Shown: positions 16,483-25,248 of the stretch, piece after piece
How positions within the stretch are numbered: the first letter of the stretch is position 1
Layout of the letters: the number at the start of each line of letters is the position of its first letter
Assembly (NCBI RefSeq): GCF_003605575.1
Contig: NZ_QKNY01000018.1
Coordinates: forward strand, 372,001 to 436,000
Length of the DNA stretch: 64,000 nucleotides
From: Halonotius aquaticus
GTDB taxonomy: Archaea; Halobacteriota; Halobacteria; Halobacteriales; Haloferacaceae
Direction of reading: 5' to 3'
Made by a program: the position numbers and the translations under genes
The notes under the pieces: generated by a model
Told to the model about the DNA's origin: nothing
Database searches by the model: none
What the model saw: only the letters and a program-made list of their open reading frames with translations

Positions 16483-18171
16483 ATGCCACCCGAACCGACC
16501 ACCGAATACGACCCCACGCTAGGGGAGAAGTTTATTTTCGTTACCGGAGGTGTCATGTCCGGGCTCGGGAAGGGGATCACCGCCGCGAGCACGGGCCGCC
16601 TGCTGGCGAATGCCGGCTTCGACGTGACCGCGGTCAAGGTCGACCCCTATCTCAACGTCGACGCCGGGACGATGAACCCCTACGAGCACGGCGAGGTCTA
16701 CGTCCTCAAAGACGGCGGCGAGGTCGACCTCGATCTCGGTAACTACGAACGCTTCCTCGGGATCGATATGACCTCCGATCACAACGTGACGACGGGCAAG
16801 ACCTACCAGAGTGTCATTGAGGCCGAGCGCGCCGGCGACTACCTCGGCAAAACCGTCCAGATCATCCCCCACGTGACGGATGACATCAAACGCCGCATCC
16901 GGGAGGCCGCCGAAGGCACCGACGTCTGTATCGTCGAGATCGGCGGCACCGTCGGCGACATCGAGTCGATGCCATTCCTCGAATCCCTCCGACAGTTCGC
17001 CAGCGAGGAAAGCGACGATGACCTGCTGTTCATGCACGTCACGCTCGTCCCCAACTCGATGAACGGCGAGCAGAAGACCAAGCCGACCCAACACAGCGTC
17101 AAGGAACTGCGCTCGATCGGCCTGCAGCCCGATATCCTGGTCGGCCGCAACGAGGAGCGACTCAACGAGAAGACAAAAACAAAGATCGCCCGCTTCTGCG
17201 ATGTGTCGACCGATGCCGTCTTCTCGAATCCCGATGTCGACGACATCTACAAGGTGCCGTTGATGGTCGAAGACGAGGGCCTCGACGAGTACGTGATGGA
17301 ACGGCTCGGCATCGCCGACAACGCCGTCCCGAAGGCCGACCGCTCTCAACGCTGGCGGGATCTCGTCACCCGTGAACGCGATGGCAGCGTCAAGATCGCG
17401 CTGGTCGGCAAGTACGGGCTAGAAGACGCCTACATGTCGATCCACGAGGCCCTGAAACACGCCGGGATCGAACAGCGAACCGATGTCGAGGTATTGTGGG
17501 TCAACGCCGATGAAATGGAGGAGAAACACGCCGAGCGCATGGAGTCGGCCGACGGGATCATCGTCCCCGGCGGCTTCGGCTCCCGTGGCGCGGAAGGCAA
17601 GATCGACGCCGTCCGCTACGCCCGCGAAAACGACGTGCCGTTCCTCGGCCTCTGTCTGGGCTTCCAGATGGCGGTCATCGAACAGGCGCGCAACGTCCTT
17701 GACTTGGAGGGTGCCCACTCCGCCGAGATTGACGAGGAGACGCCCCATCCCGTCATCGACATCCTGCCCGAACAGAAGGAGATCGACGACATGGGCGGGA
17801 CGATGCGGCTCGGTGCCCACGAAACCCAGATCGAACCCGACACGCTGGCCGCCGAGATCTACGAGGCCGATGCCTGTACCGAACGCCACCGCCACCGGTA
17901 TGAGGTCAACCCCGAGTATATCGACGAACTGGAGTCCGGGAACATGGTGTTCTCCGGTGTCTCTGGCCGCCGGATGGAGATGCTCGAACTCGACGACCAC
18001 CCGTTCTTCCTCGGGACGCAGTTCCACCCCGAGTTCCGGTCACGACCCGATCGCGCCAGCCCGCCGTTCGTGAGCTTTCTTGAAGCGGTCACAGAACACA
18101 GCGACGAAGAGACAGCCGAAACGACGAGCGAACCAACCGACGATGACACCGAAACCGAGGCGACCATCTAA
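16483..18171 (+). CDS. pyrG: CTP synthase
   Basis: A 562-residue protein making CTP from UTP, ATP and glutamine. The N-terminal synthetase domain has the P-loop [18 protein letters not shown] and the metal/UTP motifs [22 protein letters not shown]. The C-terminal class I glutaminase has the nucleophile in [12 protein letters not shown] and the His-Glu pair in [12 protein letters not shown]. An acidic Glu/Thr tail of about 25 residues ends the protein. ATG 16483 gives the expected family N-terminus; an upstream in-frame ATG at 16393 would add 30 unconserved residues. guaA follows with no gap (stop TAA, then ATG), so the purine and pyrimidine amination genes share one transcript. Confidence 0.95.
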   Translation: MPPEPTTEYDPTLGEKFIFVTGGVMSGLGKGITAASTGRLLANAGFDVTAVKVDPYLNVDAGTMNPYEHGEVYVLKDGGEVDLDLGNYERFLGIDMTSDHNVTTGKTYQSVIEAERAGDYLGKTVQIIPHVTDDIKRRIREAAEGTDVCIVEIGGTVGDIESMPFLESLRQFASEESDDDLLFMHVTLVPNSMNGEQKTKPTQHSVKELRSIGLQPDILVGRNEERLNEKTKTKIARFCDVSTDAVFSNPDVDDIYKVPLMVEDEGLDEYVMERLGIADNAVPKADRSQRWRDLVTRERDGSVKIALVGKYGLEDAYMSIHEALKHAGIEQRTDVEVLWVNADEMEEKHAERMESADGIIVPGGFGSRGAEGKIDAVRYARENDVPFLGLCLGFQMAVIEQARNVLDLEGAHSAEIDEETPHPVIDILPEQKEIDDMGGTMRLGAHETQIEPDTLAAEIYEADACTERHRHRYEVNPEYIDELESGNMVFSGVSGRRMEMLELDDHPFFLGTQFHPEFRSRPDRASPPFVSFLEAVTEHSDEETAETTSEPTDDDTETEATI

Positions 18172-19089
18172 ATGGTAAACGCACCCGACTTTATCGACGA
18201 CGCAGTCGAATCGATCAGCGAGCAGATCGGCGACGACAACGCGATTATCGCGCTGTCGGGCGGTGTCGACTCCTCCGTAGCGGCGACACTGGCCTACCGC
18301 GCGGTCGGCGAACAGTTGACACCCGTCTACGTCGACACCGGCCTGATGCGGAAGGGCGAAACCGAGCAGATCCGCGAGACGTTCTCCTTCATGGATAGCC
18401 TCCAGATTGTTGACGCCCACGAGCGGTTTCTCGGTGCGCTGGAAGGCGTGACCGACCCCGAAGAGAAACGCAAGGTCATCGGCGAGCAGTTCATCCGCGA
18501 GTTCGAACGCGAAGCCAAAGAGACCGACGCCAAACAGCTCGTTCAGGGAACGATCTATCCCGACCGCATCGAGAGCGAGGGCAACATCAAATCCCACCAC
18601 AACGTCGGTGGGCTGCCCGACGTAGTCGATTTCGAGGGGATCGTCGAACCCGTTCGTGACCTCTACAAGGACGAAGTCCGGGAGGTCGCCCGCGAACTCG
18701 ACCTCGAAGCGATTATTTCCGAGCGGATGCCGTTCCCCGGCCCCGGCCTCGCGGTACGGATTATCGGCGAAGTAACACCCGAGAAGGTCGAAGTCGCCCG
18801 TGAGTCTTGCCACGTCGTCGAGGAAGAACTCGAAGAGTACGAGCCGTGGCAGGCATTCGCCGCCGTGATCGGCAAGGCGACGGGCGTCAAGGGTGACAAC
18901 CGCGTTCACGGCTGGGTCGTCGCCGTTCGGTCAGTCGAGAGCCGCGATGGGATGACCGCCCGCGCACAGGAGATCGACTGGGATACGCTGCAGCGCATTC
19001 AGAGCCGCATTACGGGTGAAAACGACAACGTCGCCCGCGTCGTCTACGACGTGACCCACAAACCGCCGGCGACCATCGAGTACGAATGA
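18172..19089 (+). CDS. guaAB: GMP synthase, ATP-pyrophosphatase subunit
   Basis: A 305-residue separate synthetase subunit, as usual in archaea where the glutaminase subunit is a different gene. The PP-loop [16 protein letters not shown] is at residues about 24-38, followed by [14 protein letters not shown], and the C-terminal dimerisation domain with [18 protein letters not shown] and a KPPATIEYE end. It converts XMP to GMP using ammonia from the partner glutaminase, which is not in this window. It begins on the base after the pyrG stop and overlaps the next gene by ATGA. Confidence 0.95.
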   Translation: MVNAPDFIDDAVESISEQIGDDNAIIALSGGVDSSVAATLAYRAVGEQLTPVYVDTGLMRKGETEQIRETFSFMDSLQIVDAHERFLGALEGVTDPEEKRKVIGEQFIREFEREAKETDAKQLVQGTIYPDRIESEGNIKSHHNVGGLPDVVDFEGIVEPVRDLYKDEVREVARELDLEAIISERMPFPGPGLAVRIIGEVTPEKVEVARESCHVVEEELEEYEPWQAFAAVIGKATGVKGDNRVHGWVVAVRSVESRDGMTARAQEIDWDTLQRIQSRITGENDNVARVVYDVTHKPPATIEYE

Positions 19090-19415
19090 GCGAGACCGCA
19101 ATCGTCGCCGGCCCCGATCCCGACGGGCTGGGCGACGCCCTGACCGACGAGGGGTTCAGCGTCACCCGAATCGAGGATGTGGTGTCGTCGTCAACGCTGG
19201 AAGCCGCCGGCATCGACGACGCCGCGATGTTGGTACTGACTGACGTAGGCGAGGCCAGCGGGATTCCGGTTGCGAAGGAACTGAACCCGGATGTGCGCGT
19301 GGTCGTCTACAGCGAGCAGTCGCTGCCGGAGGTCGCAACACGGCAGACGGACTTGGCTGTCGATCCCGCGCTATTGGATGTGAGTGTCGTCGCCGAAGAG
19401 TTGGCTGCGGACTAG
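19086..19415 (+). CDS. Small Rossmann-like protein in the pyrG-guaA operon
   Basis: A 109-residue acidic protein: [21 protein letters not shown], then [37 protein letters not shown], then [18 protein letters not shown]. It looks like a degenerate nucleotide-binding domain of the kind found in haloarchaeal DUF7126-type proteins (family number from memory). The start overlaps the guaA stop (ATGA), so translation is probably coupled. Constant linkage to GMP synthase would point to a role in nucleotide synthesis or regulation, but none is shown here. Its last three bases overlap the end of the convergent 52-residue gene. Confidence 0.75.
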   Translation: MSETAIVAGPDPDGLGDALTDEGFSVTRIEDVVSSSTLEAAGIDDAAMLVLTDVGEASGIPVAKELNPDVRVVVYSEQSLPEVATRQTDLAVDPALLDVSVVAEELAAD

Positions 19416-19570
19416 CTTTCGTCGTCGAACGCTTCACGAACCGACGCAAAAACGAGACTGTCGTGATCGAACGGTTCAGCGTGGCCGAAGGTCGCCGCTC
19501 CAGTATCGCGGAACGCCTCTTCGTCCCACTCATCGCCGTAGGTCACTGTCTCCAGTTCAGTTTGACTCAT
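19412..19570 (-). CDS. 52-residue acidic protein, convergent with the guaA operon
   Basis: A short open frame: start ATG at 19570, stop TAG at 19412-19414. The product begins MSQTELETVTYGDEWDEE and ends [10 protein letters not shown]. It has haloarchaeal acidity, G/C-ending codons and no extension possible upstream without new context. It overlaps the stop of the preceding plus-strand gene by four bases. An A/T-rich stretch on the minus strand (19606-19613) is a possible TATA box about 36-43 bp upstream, so a short leader may exist. I know no function; the codon pattern makes it a likely real microprotein. Confidence 0.6.
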   Translation of the reverse strand: MSQTELETVTYGDEWDEEAFRDTGAATFGHAEPFDHDSLVFASVREAFDDES

Positions 19571-19802
19571 GGGACATCACCTGTCTACTCAAACACCGTC
19601 TATCAGCATAATTCTTCTTGCGCAGGTCAAACGGTGTCGTTGAGAATTTGCTGGCAGCGGTTCAGTAACTCTTATAAAAATCTTTTGACGCTTTTTCTGA
19701 GTTGTAATCCGGCGAAAACGGGCGCAACTGTGGCTAAAACGCGGTAATTCGAGGCTACTGCTATCCGGGTTGAAGTAGGTACCGCCAGTAGGCCGAATTG
19801 CA

Positions 19803-20798
19803 ATGAACCGAACCACGATCATGGCTGTAATCATGGCCGTCTGCCTGCTGGCCGTCCCGATCGCCGCGGGTGCGGTCGCAGCCCAGACTGCCGACGAGCC
19901 GACCAACGAGACGGATACGAACGAAACGGACGACAGCGACGACACGTCCGATGACGACGCGTCAGATGCTGACGGGTCAGAGGACACTGACGAGAGCGAC
20001 GATATCAACGAGACTGATGATGCCGACAACGAGACCGATGTCGCGTTCGCCTACAACGCGACACTCGACAACGGCACGGTTACCGTCACGGTGACCGAAA
20101 ACGACTCGCCCATTGAGAACGCGACTGTCGCGGTCAACGAGACCACGGTGGGTGCGACCGATGAGAACGGCACCGTTGCCTTCGACCTCGGGAACCGCTC
20201 GGCGGTCGAAATCGCGGTGACGGTTGACAACGTCACCCAGACGACGGTCTACGCGGTCGAAGACGGCTCGCTTGTGGCCCAAGACGATGACGAGGGCCCG
20301 CCAACAGCGATGCCGGAGCCGGTGCCTGATCAGGTCTCGACGATTCACGAGCTCATCACCGCGTTCCAGAACGGCGAGTACGACAAACTCGGCCCGATCG
20401 TCTCCTCGGCAGCCGGCAACGGCAACGCGCCTGAGGAACCGGGCAACGGCGCAGGGAACGCCCCTGACCAACCGGGCAACAACTCAGGCAACGCGCCCCC
20501 ACAGGCCGGCAACGCTGGCAACGCACCCGGGCAAGCCGATCGGGGTGCTGAGAACGCATCCAGCAACGCCGGCAACGCGCCGGATGATGCGGGTGCCAGC
20601 AACGGGCCGGATCGGCCGGGCAACGCAGGTGAAGCCGACAATGACGATGCCGACAATAGTGCTGCCGACGACGACAGTGACGCGGTCGACAGTCCACGCA
20701 GCAATGGCAACGGTAACGGGAACGGCCCGAGCAACGCCGGGAACGCACCCGGCAACAACGGTAACGGAAACGCCGGCAACGGAGGTGGGACAGCGTAA
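19803..20798 (+). CDS. Secreted Gly/Asn/Pro-repeat surface protein
   Basis: A 331-residue protein with a Sec signal peptide (hydrophobic residues 5-27, cleavage probably near AAGAVAA-Q). Residues 28-80 are acidic Asp/Thr/Asn low complexity. Residues about 85-165 form one Ig-like beta-domain (NGTVTVTVTENDSPIENATVAV...) with many N-x-T sequons. The C-terminal half is built of irregular repeats of the type PGN-xx-GNAP, ending in GNGNGNG-rich sequence. There is no C-terminal membrane anchor or PGF-CTERM, so it is either released or held by other means. The 230-bp upstream region is unusually A/T-rich. Confidence 0.75.
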   Translation: MNRTTIMAVIMAVCLLAVPIAAGAVAAQTADEPTNETDTNETDDSDDTSDDDASDADGSEDTDESDDINETDDADNETDVAFAYNATLDNGTVTVTVTENDSPIENATVAVNETTVGATDENGTVAFDLGNRSAVEIAVTVDNVTQTTVYAVEDGSLVAQDDDEGPPTAMPEPVPDQVSTIHELITAFQNGEYDKLGPIVSSAAGNGNAPEEPGNGAGNAPDQPGNNSGNAPPQAGNAGNAPGQADRGAENASSNAGNAPDDAGASNGPDRPGNAGEADNDDADNSAADDDSDAVDSPRSNGNGNGNGPSNAGNAPGNNGNGNAGNGGGTA

Positions 20799-20862
20799 TC
20801 GGTAACAGCACCATCACCACACCCAGTATGCGGTGTCACTCCACTGCGATTTTCCGGGCACG

Positions 20863-20898
20863 CCCACACGCCACCTGCGGCACTCCGCGGCGTGTGGG
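20863..20898. terminator. Strong hairpin between convergent genes
   Basis: CCCACACGCC (20863-20872) pairs perfectly with GGCGTGTGGG (20889-20898). Inside it GCGG/CCGC adds four more pairs with a CACT loop, leaving a 4-nt bulge. It lies 65 bp after the surface-protein stop and 147 bp from the ppc stop, which face each other. It may protect or end the two 3' ends. No T-run follows on either strand, so a classical terminator is not certain. Confidence 0.4.
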
Positions 20899-21044
20899 TA
20901 CCATCTCCCGCTGACGACTCCCCCTCCACGATATCGCTGCAGATACGATTCTGAGACAGACTCGACTGCTAACCCATAGAAAGCGGCGAGAACGACAAAC
21001 CGACAAGACGTAGCGAACAGCGCGCTAACCGCCGAATCGACGCG

Positions 21045-23738
21045 TTATCCGGTGTTTTTCATTCCGGCAGCGATCCCATTGACCGTCAGCCGCAGGGTTC
21101 GCTCCTCGGCATCGGTGAGGTGAGTCTGGCTCAACAGGTGTGTCTGCAGCAAGTTCAGCGGGTCGACGTAGGGGTTGCGGCGTTCGAGACTCTCTTCGAG
21201 CCAGTCGCGGCGGAGCAGCGAGTTGCGCCCGGTGATCTCCAGCATGTAGTCGACGGCTTGCTCGTATTCGGCTTCAAGTCGGGGCTGGAACTCCTCGCGC
21301 AGTTCGCTGTCGGCGAGAGCGGCGTACTCGTCGGCGATTTCGAGATCGGTTCGCGCAAGCGCGATCGTCGCGCGATCGAACGTCGTCCGGAAGAACGGCC
21401 ACTCCTCATACATCTCGACGAGGGTATCGAGGTCGCCGCCATCGTCGAGATAGGCGTCGATGCCGGCGGCCAGCGAGAACCAGCCCGGCAGAATACACCG
21501 CGATTGCGTCCAGGAGAACACCCACGGGATCGCCCGGAGATCCTCGACGGAACGCTCCTCGGAACGGGAGGCCGGCCGGGAGCCAAGGTTGAGGTTCTCG
21601 ATAACGGTGATCGGCGTCGCCTGCTCGAAGTAGGAGACGAAGCCATCGGTTTCCAGCAGGTCGCGGTACTCCTCGCGTGCGGCCGCGGCCATCGTGTTCA
21701 TCGCCGCCGTCCACTCGTCGGGCACCTGCTCGACGGGTTCCTGCAGGGCGTTGTTGCGGGCGCGAATCTGGGCGTCGAGCATCTGTTCAAGATTGCGCTC
21801 GGCGATCCGCGGAGTGCCGTACTTTTCGGCGATGGCTTCGCCCTGCTCGGTGAATTTGACCTGGCCGGTGACGGTCTCGTTGGGCAGCGCGAGCAGCGCG
21901 CGGTTCATCGGGCCGCCGCCACGAGAGATCGAGCCGCCGCGACCGTGGAACAGCCGCATCGTGATATCGTAGTCGGCGGTGATCTCCGCGAGGCGTCGCT
22001 GGTTCTTGTAGAGATCCCAGTTGGCCGCCATGAACCCGTTTTCCTTGTTGGAGTCGGAGTACCCCAGCAGGATCTCTTGGGTGTCGTTGCGGGCCTCGAG
22101 GGCCTGGCCGTAGGCCTCGTTTTCGAACAGCGTGCCCATGATCCGGTCGGCCCCGTTGAGCGCGTACTCGGTTTCGAGCAGCGGGACGATGTCGAGGCCG
22201 ACGTGATCGGGCAGCGAGACGACATCGACCTGATCGGCAAGGAAGAGGACTTCGAGGACATGGCTCGGCTCCTCGGCCATCGAGATGCAGTAGGTGTCGA
22301 TGGCCTCGGTGCCGTACTCCGTCTGCCAGTCGCCGAGAGCGACAAACCGGTCGAGTACCTTCTGGGATTCCTCGGTGAGGTCGCCCGGCGACTCCATGTC
22401 GATCAGCGGCTCGTCTTGAAGAATCGCCTCCGTCAGGAGTTCGGCGCGGGCTTCCTCGTCGAGCTCACGGTAGTCGATCCCCTCGTTGGCGAGGGCTTCA
22501 TCGACCGCTTTCGTGTGTTGGATACGGTGATCGCGAAGATCGAGGCTGGCCAGCGAAAAGCCGAAGGTGTCGACCTGGCGGATCAGCGGCTCGATGAACG
22601 CATCGGCGATGTCGACGCCGCCGTAGCTCCGCAGGCTGGCGTCGACGGTTTCGAGATCGGCCAGAAGCTCTTCTTCGTCCTCATAGCCGCCGGGGCGAAC
22701 GTCGCCGACGCGGGCGAGTCGCTCCCGCATGAGGCCGAACTTCTGGCGGTAGGGCTCCTCGGGGTAGCGTTCCTTGGCGACCTCGGAAACAGAGGGGAAC
22801 CGTTCCATGTCAGCCTCAAGCGAGGCTTGGAACGCGCCGGTTGTCGCATACCGGTTGCCGTCCTGGCTCAGCACAGCCGAAAGCCGCTTGAGCTGAGTTT
22901 TGTAGCGATCGAGCACGATCTCACGTTGGGTGTCCAGCGTTTCGTCGGTCACGTCGACGGTGACGAAGGGGTTGCCGTCGCGGTCGCTGCCGGCCCACGA
23001 CCGGAACTCGAAGAGTTTTGGCACGTCGATATCTGGGTACTCGTCGGCGATGACCTCCTCAAACTCGCTGTAGACCTCGCCGACGACATCGAACAGCGTG
23101 TTTTCAAGATACCACTGGACGTTGCGGGCCTCATCCTGTGGCTCGGGCTGTCGCTGCCGCACCTGTCGGGTCTGCCAAAGACTGGTCACCTCGGCGTTGA
23201 TGTCCTGCCAGACATCGTCGGCCTCGTGATCGGTGAGATTGTGTTCGTCAAGCGTTTTGAGGTGGTCGGCGATCGAGCGAAGCTTGGCTTTGACCGTGCT
23301 GCGGCGGGCCTCTGTCGGGTGGGCGGTAAACGTCGGCTCGATGAGCACATCGTTGAGGATGCCTTCGACAGTCTCGCTGTCGGCCCCGTCGTCGGCAAGC
23401 GTGGAGATCGTCTTATCGAGGCTGTCATCGAGGGTGCCTTCCTGTGAGCCTTCTCGAACCGCGCGGACGCGTTCGCGCTCCTCGGCGAGGTTGATCAACT
23501 CGAAGTAGGTCGTGAAGGCGCGTGCGACGTCACCCTCTTCGTCGGGGGACAATCCTTCGATCGTGGTACGGAGTTCATCGCGGGAGCTGATCTCGCCGTC
23601 GCGGTAGGCGATCGCGGCCTGGCGGAGGGATTCGACGGTTTCGAAGGCACCGGTCGAGGTCTGTTCTTTCAGTACGTCACCAAGTAGGGCACCGAGTTCA
23701 CGGACATCTTGCCGCACACCTCGGTTGTGCAAAGACAT
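21045..23738 (-). CDS. ppc: Phosphoenolpyruvate carboxylase
   Basis: An 897-residue enzyme of the long bacterial type, not the short archaeal PpcA type. Catalytic signatures are all present: TFTAHPTEARR near residue 138, GYSDSNKENGF near residue 560, FHGRGGSISRGGGP near residue 600, and the C-terminal LTVNGIAAGMKNTG ending in the invariant NTG. It carboxylates PEP to oxaloacetate to refill the TCA cycle. It is cytoplasmic and monocistronic. The length and motifs leave little doubt about function. Confidence 0.96.
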   Translation of the reverse strand: MSLHNRGVRQDVRELGALLGDVLKEQTSTGAFETVESLRQAAIAYRDGEISSRDELRTTIEGLSPDEEGDVARAFTTYFELINLAEERERVRAVREGSQEGTLDDSLDKTISTLADDGADSETVEGILNDVLIEPTFTAHPTEARRSTVKAKLRSIADHLKTLDEHNLTDHEADDVWQDINAEVTSLWQTRQVRQRQPEPQDEARNVQWYLENTLFDVVGEVYSEFEEVIADEYPDIDVPKLFEFRSWAGSDRDGNPFVTVDVTDETLDTQREIVLDRYKTQLKRLSAVLSQDGNRYATTGAFQASLEADMERFPSVSEVAKERYPEEPYRQKFGLMRERLARVGDVRPGGYEDEEELLADLETVDASLRSYGGVDIADAFIEPLIRQVDTFGFSLASLDLRDHRIQHTKAVDEALANEGIDYRELDEEARAELLTEAILQDEPLIDMESPGDLTEESQKVLDRFVALGDWQTEYGTEAIDTYCISMAEEPSHVLEVLFLADQVDVVSLPDHVGLDIVPLLETEYALNGADRIMGTLFENEAYGQALEARNDTQEILLGYSDSNKENGFMAANWDLYKNQRRLAEITADYDITMRLFHGRGGSISRGGGPMNRALLALPNETVTGQVKFTEQGEAIAEKYGTPRIAERNLEQMLDAQIRARNNALQEPVEQVPDEWTAAMNTMAAAAREEYRDLLETDGFVSYFEQATPITVIENLNLGSRPASRSEERSVEDLRAIPWVFSWTQSRCILPGWFSLAAGIDAYLDDGGDLDTLVEMYEEWPFFRTTFDRATIALARTDLEIADEYAALADSELREEFQPRLEAEYEQAVDYMLEITGRNSLLRRDWLEESLERRNPYVDPLNLLQTHLLSQTHLTDAEERTLRLTVNGIAAGMKNTG

Positions 23739-23899
23739 ACCGTATGGTAGAACAACCCACTCCTAAAAGTCTCACCACATCGGCTATCCAGGCGTTTTCG
23801 ACAGATATACTACGCGAGAGCCGACAAACGGGCTGATTTCGGTCAGTTCAGGGTCACGATATTCGTCATGCTTTTCACGCCCGCGACCAACTTTCGGCC

Positions 23900-24748
23900 A
23901 TGAGCGAAGACGACAAGTATCCCCCGGAGTCCGGGCGACGGCGGTTCGTTAAAGGCGTCGTCGGCGGTGGCGCGTTGGCCGGCGTTGGCGCAACCGGTGC
24001 GGTCTCGGTCAACACCCTGACAACCGCCTCAGGTGCGGGTGGCGGGACGGTCGAAGCCCGTGTTGTCGAGAATACGGGTGGCCCAGCCCCACGTGGGATG
24101 CCACAGATCCCTATCGAGATCGACGACGATGGCTTCATCAAGGGCGTCTGGCCGGAAGTAACAACGGAGAAGCAACAGGGGGTCGAGTTCGAGGTCGCCA
24201 AAGCGGAGGATTTCAAAGGTTCTGGGGTAACCTACTCCCAGGAGTGGTTCCAGTACTGCGGGCTCGAATCGAACAACGCACTCGTCCCCAGCTACGAGTC
24301 GGACAACTACTTTGTCGCCACCGAAGCCCCCGATTACGCGTGGCAACAGGAGGCAAAATCGGAGGGCGATCGGTTCAACATCAGCGACTTCGATGATTAC
24401 ACCGAGTGGGGCAACGGGATCGGCAAGGCCGGCCTCGGCAAGCCAGCACAGGCAAAGTGGCGATCAGCCGACTCCGAGAATCTTGTGCCGGTGGCGATCA
24501 TCCGCTCGGAGGCGATCGAAGAAGCCGCCCAAGACGATCCGTGGCTGCAAGCCAGCACCGATCAGGGCGTCATGGCGTACCTGAACAAGTGTACGCACTT
24601 CTGCTGTGTGCCGGGCTACAAGACGCTTGGTGGCTCTGCAAACTACGATGCTGAGGACAAGATCTACTGCCAGTGCCACCAGTCGGTGTACGACCCGTTC
24701 TCGATCGTCAGTGCGATCTACGTCGGCCGGCCGCGACCCGACGACTAA
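23900..24748 (+). CDS. Rieske iron-sulfur protein, Tat-exported
   Basis: A 282-residue protein. The N-terminus has a Tat motif (RRRFVKG, residues 13-19) followed by a hydrophobic Gly/Ala stretch that probably stays as a membrane anchor. The C-terminal Rieske domain has Cys231-x-His233 and Cys257-x2-His260 as cluster ligands, plus Cys236 and Cys259 placed for the disulfide of bc1-type Rieske proteins (CTHFCC, CQCH). It is likely the high-potential electron carrier of a cytochrome bc-like complex on the outer face. Unusually, no cytochrome b or halocyanin gene follows; the next gene encodes a small acidic hypothetical. Confidence 0.9.
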   Translation: MSEDDKYPPESGRRRFVKGVVGGGALAGVGATGAVSVNTLTTASGAGGGTVEARVVENTGGPAPRGMPQIPIEIDDDGFIKGVWPEVTTEKQQGVEFEVAKAEDFKGSGVTYSQEWFQYCGLESNNALVPSYESDNYFVATEAPDYAWQQEAKSEGDRFNISDFDDYTEWGNGIGKAGLGKPAQAKWRSADSENLVPVAIIRSEAIEEAAQDDPWLQASTDQGVMAYLNKCTHFCCVPGYKTLGGSANYDAEDKIYCQCHQSVYDPFSIVSAIYVGRPRPDD

Positions 24749-24815
24749 CGACCCAGCATCACACCCACGGTCGCCCGACCCGCGTCTTTTTCAGCGTTCT
24801 CCGTCGAAAGTGCCT

Positions 24816-25193
24816 ATGAGCGACCGTTCTGCGTTTGCGTCCGACCGCGACCGTGCCCGAACGCTGCTGAACAACGACGACATCACCGGCCTGCATCTCG
24901 GTGTCATCCGCGACGATCAGACCGTCGACACCGTTATCGCCAGAGATCCGGCCAGCGACTACGACCCGAGCATCCACACGCTCTCGTTGTTGGCGACCCA
25001 TATCCGGGCGGTCGCCGCCGAAGCCGGTGCCGACTACGAGGCTGTCGCCGCCGATGCGGCAGCGATCGCCGGCCAGCTTGATGAACTCCCGATCGAAGGG
25101 GCGGCCGACGAGATCGACGAGGCGACAGCCGATTCCGGAGACGCAGCCGACACTGGCGACGAGTCGACAGCAGATGATGGCGACAAGGCGTAG
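24816..25193 (+). CDS. Hypothetical acidic protein
   Basis: A 125-residue protein: MSDRSAFASDRDRARTLLNN, then LHLGVIRDDQTVDTVIARDPASDYDPSIHTLSLLATHIRAVAAEAGADYEAV, then a ~40-residue acidic Asp/Ala/Thr tail. The middle looks like a small alpha/beta domain; I do not recognise it. It has no cysteines, signal or membrane segment. It follows the Rieske gene by 67 bp on the same strand, so co-expression is possible. ATG 24816 is the first plausible start; upstream frame overlaps the Rieske gene. Confidence 0.65.
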   Translation: MSDRSAFASDRDRARTLLNNDDITGLHLGVIRDDQTVDTVIARDPASDYDPSIHTLSLLATHIRAVAAEAGADYEAVAADAAAIAGQLDELPIEGAADEIDEATADSGDAADTGDESTADDGDKA

Positions 25194-25248
25194 GCGACAC
25201 AAAAGCACTTGAGTACTGCATCAGCGAGTCAAGACAAACAGCATCGCG

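Noticed and set aside
20401-20790. CRISPR-like or satellite repeats in the surface-protein gene
   Set aside because: The repeats are irregular at DNA level and coding (PGN/GNAP protein repeats), with no constant repeat-spacer structure.
21120-23447. 775-codon open frame opposite ppc
   Set aside because: It lies entirely antisense to PEP carboxylase, which has all catalytic motifs. G+C-rich codons suppress stops on the other strand, so long shadow frames are expected.
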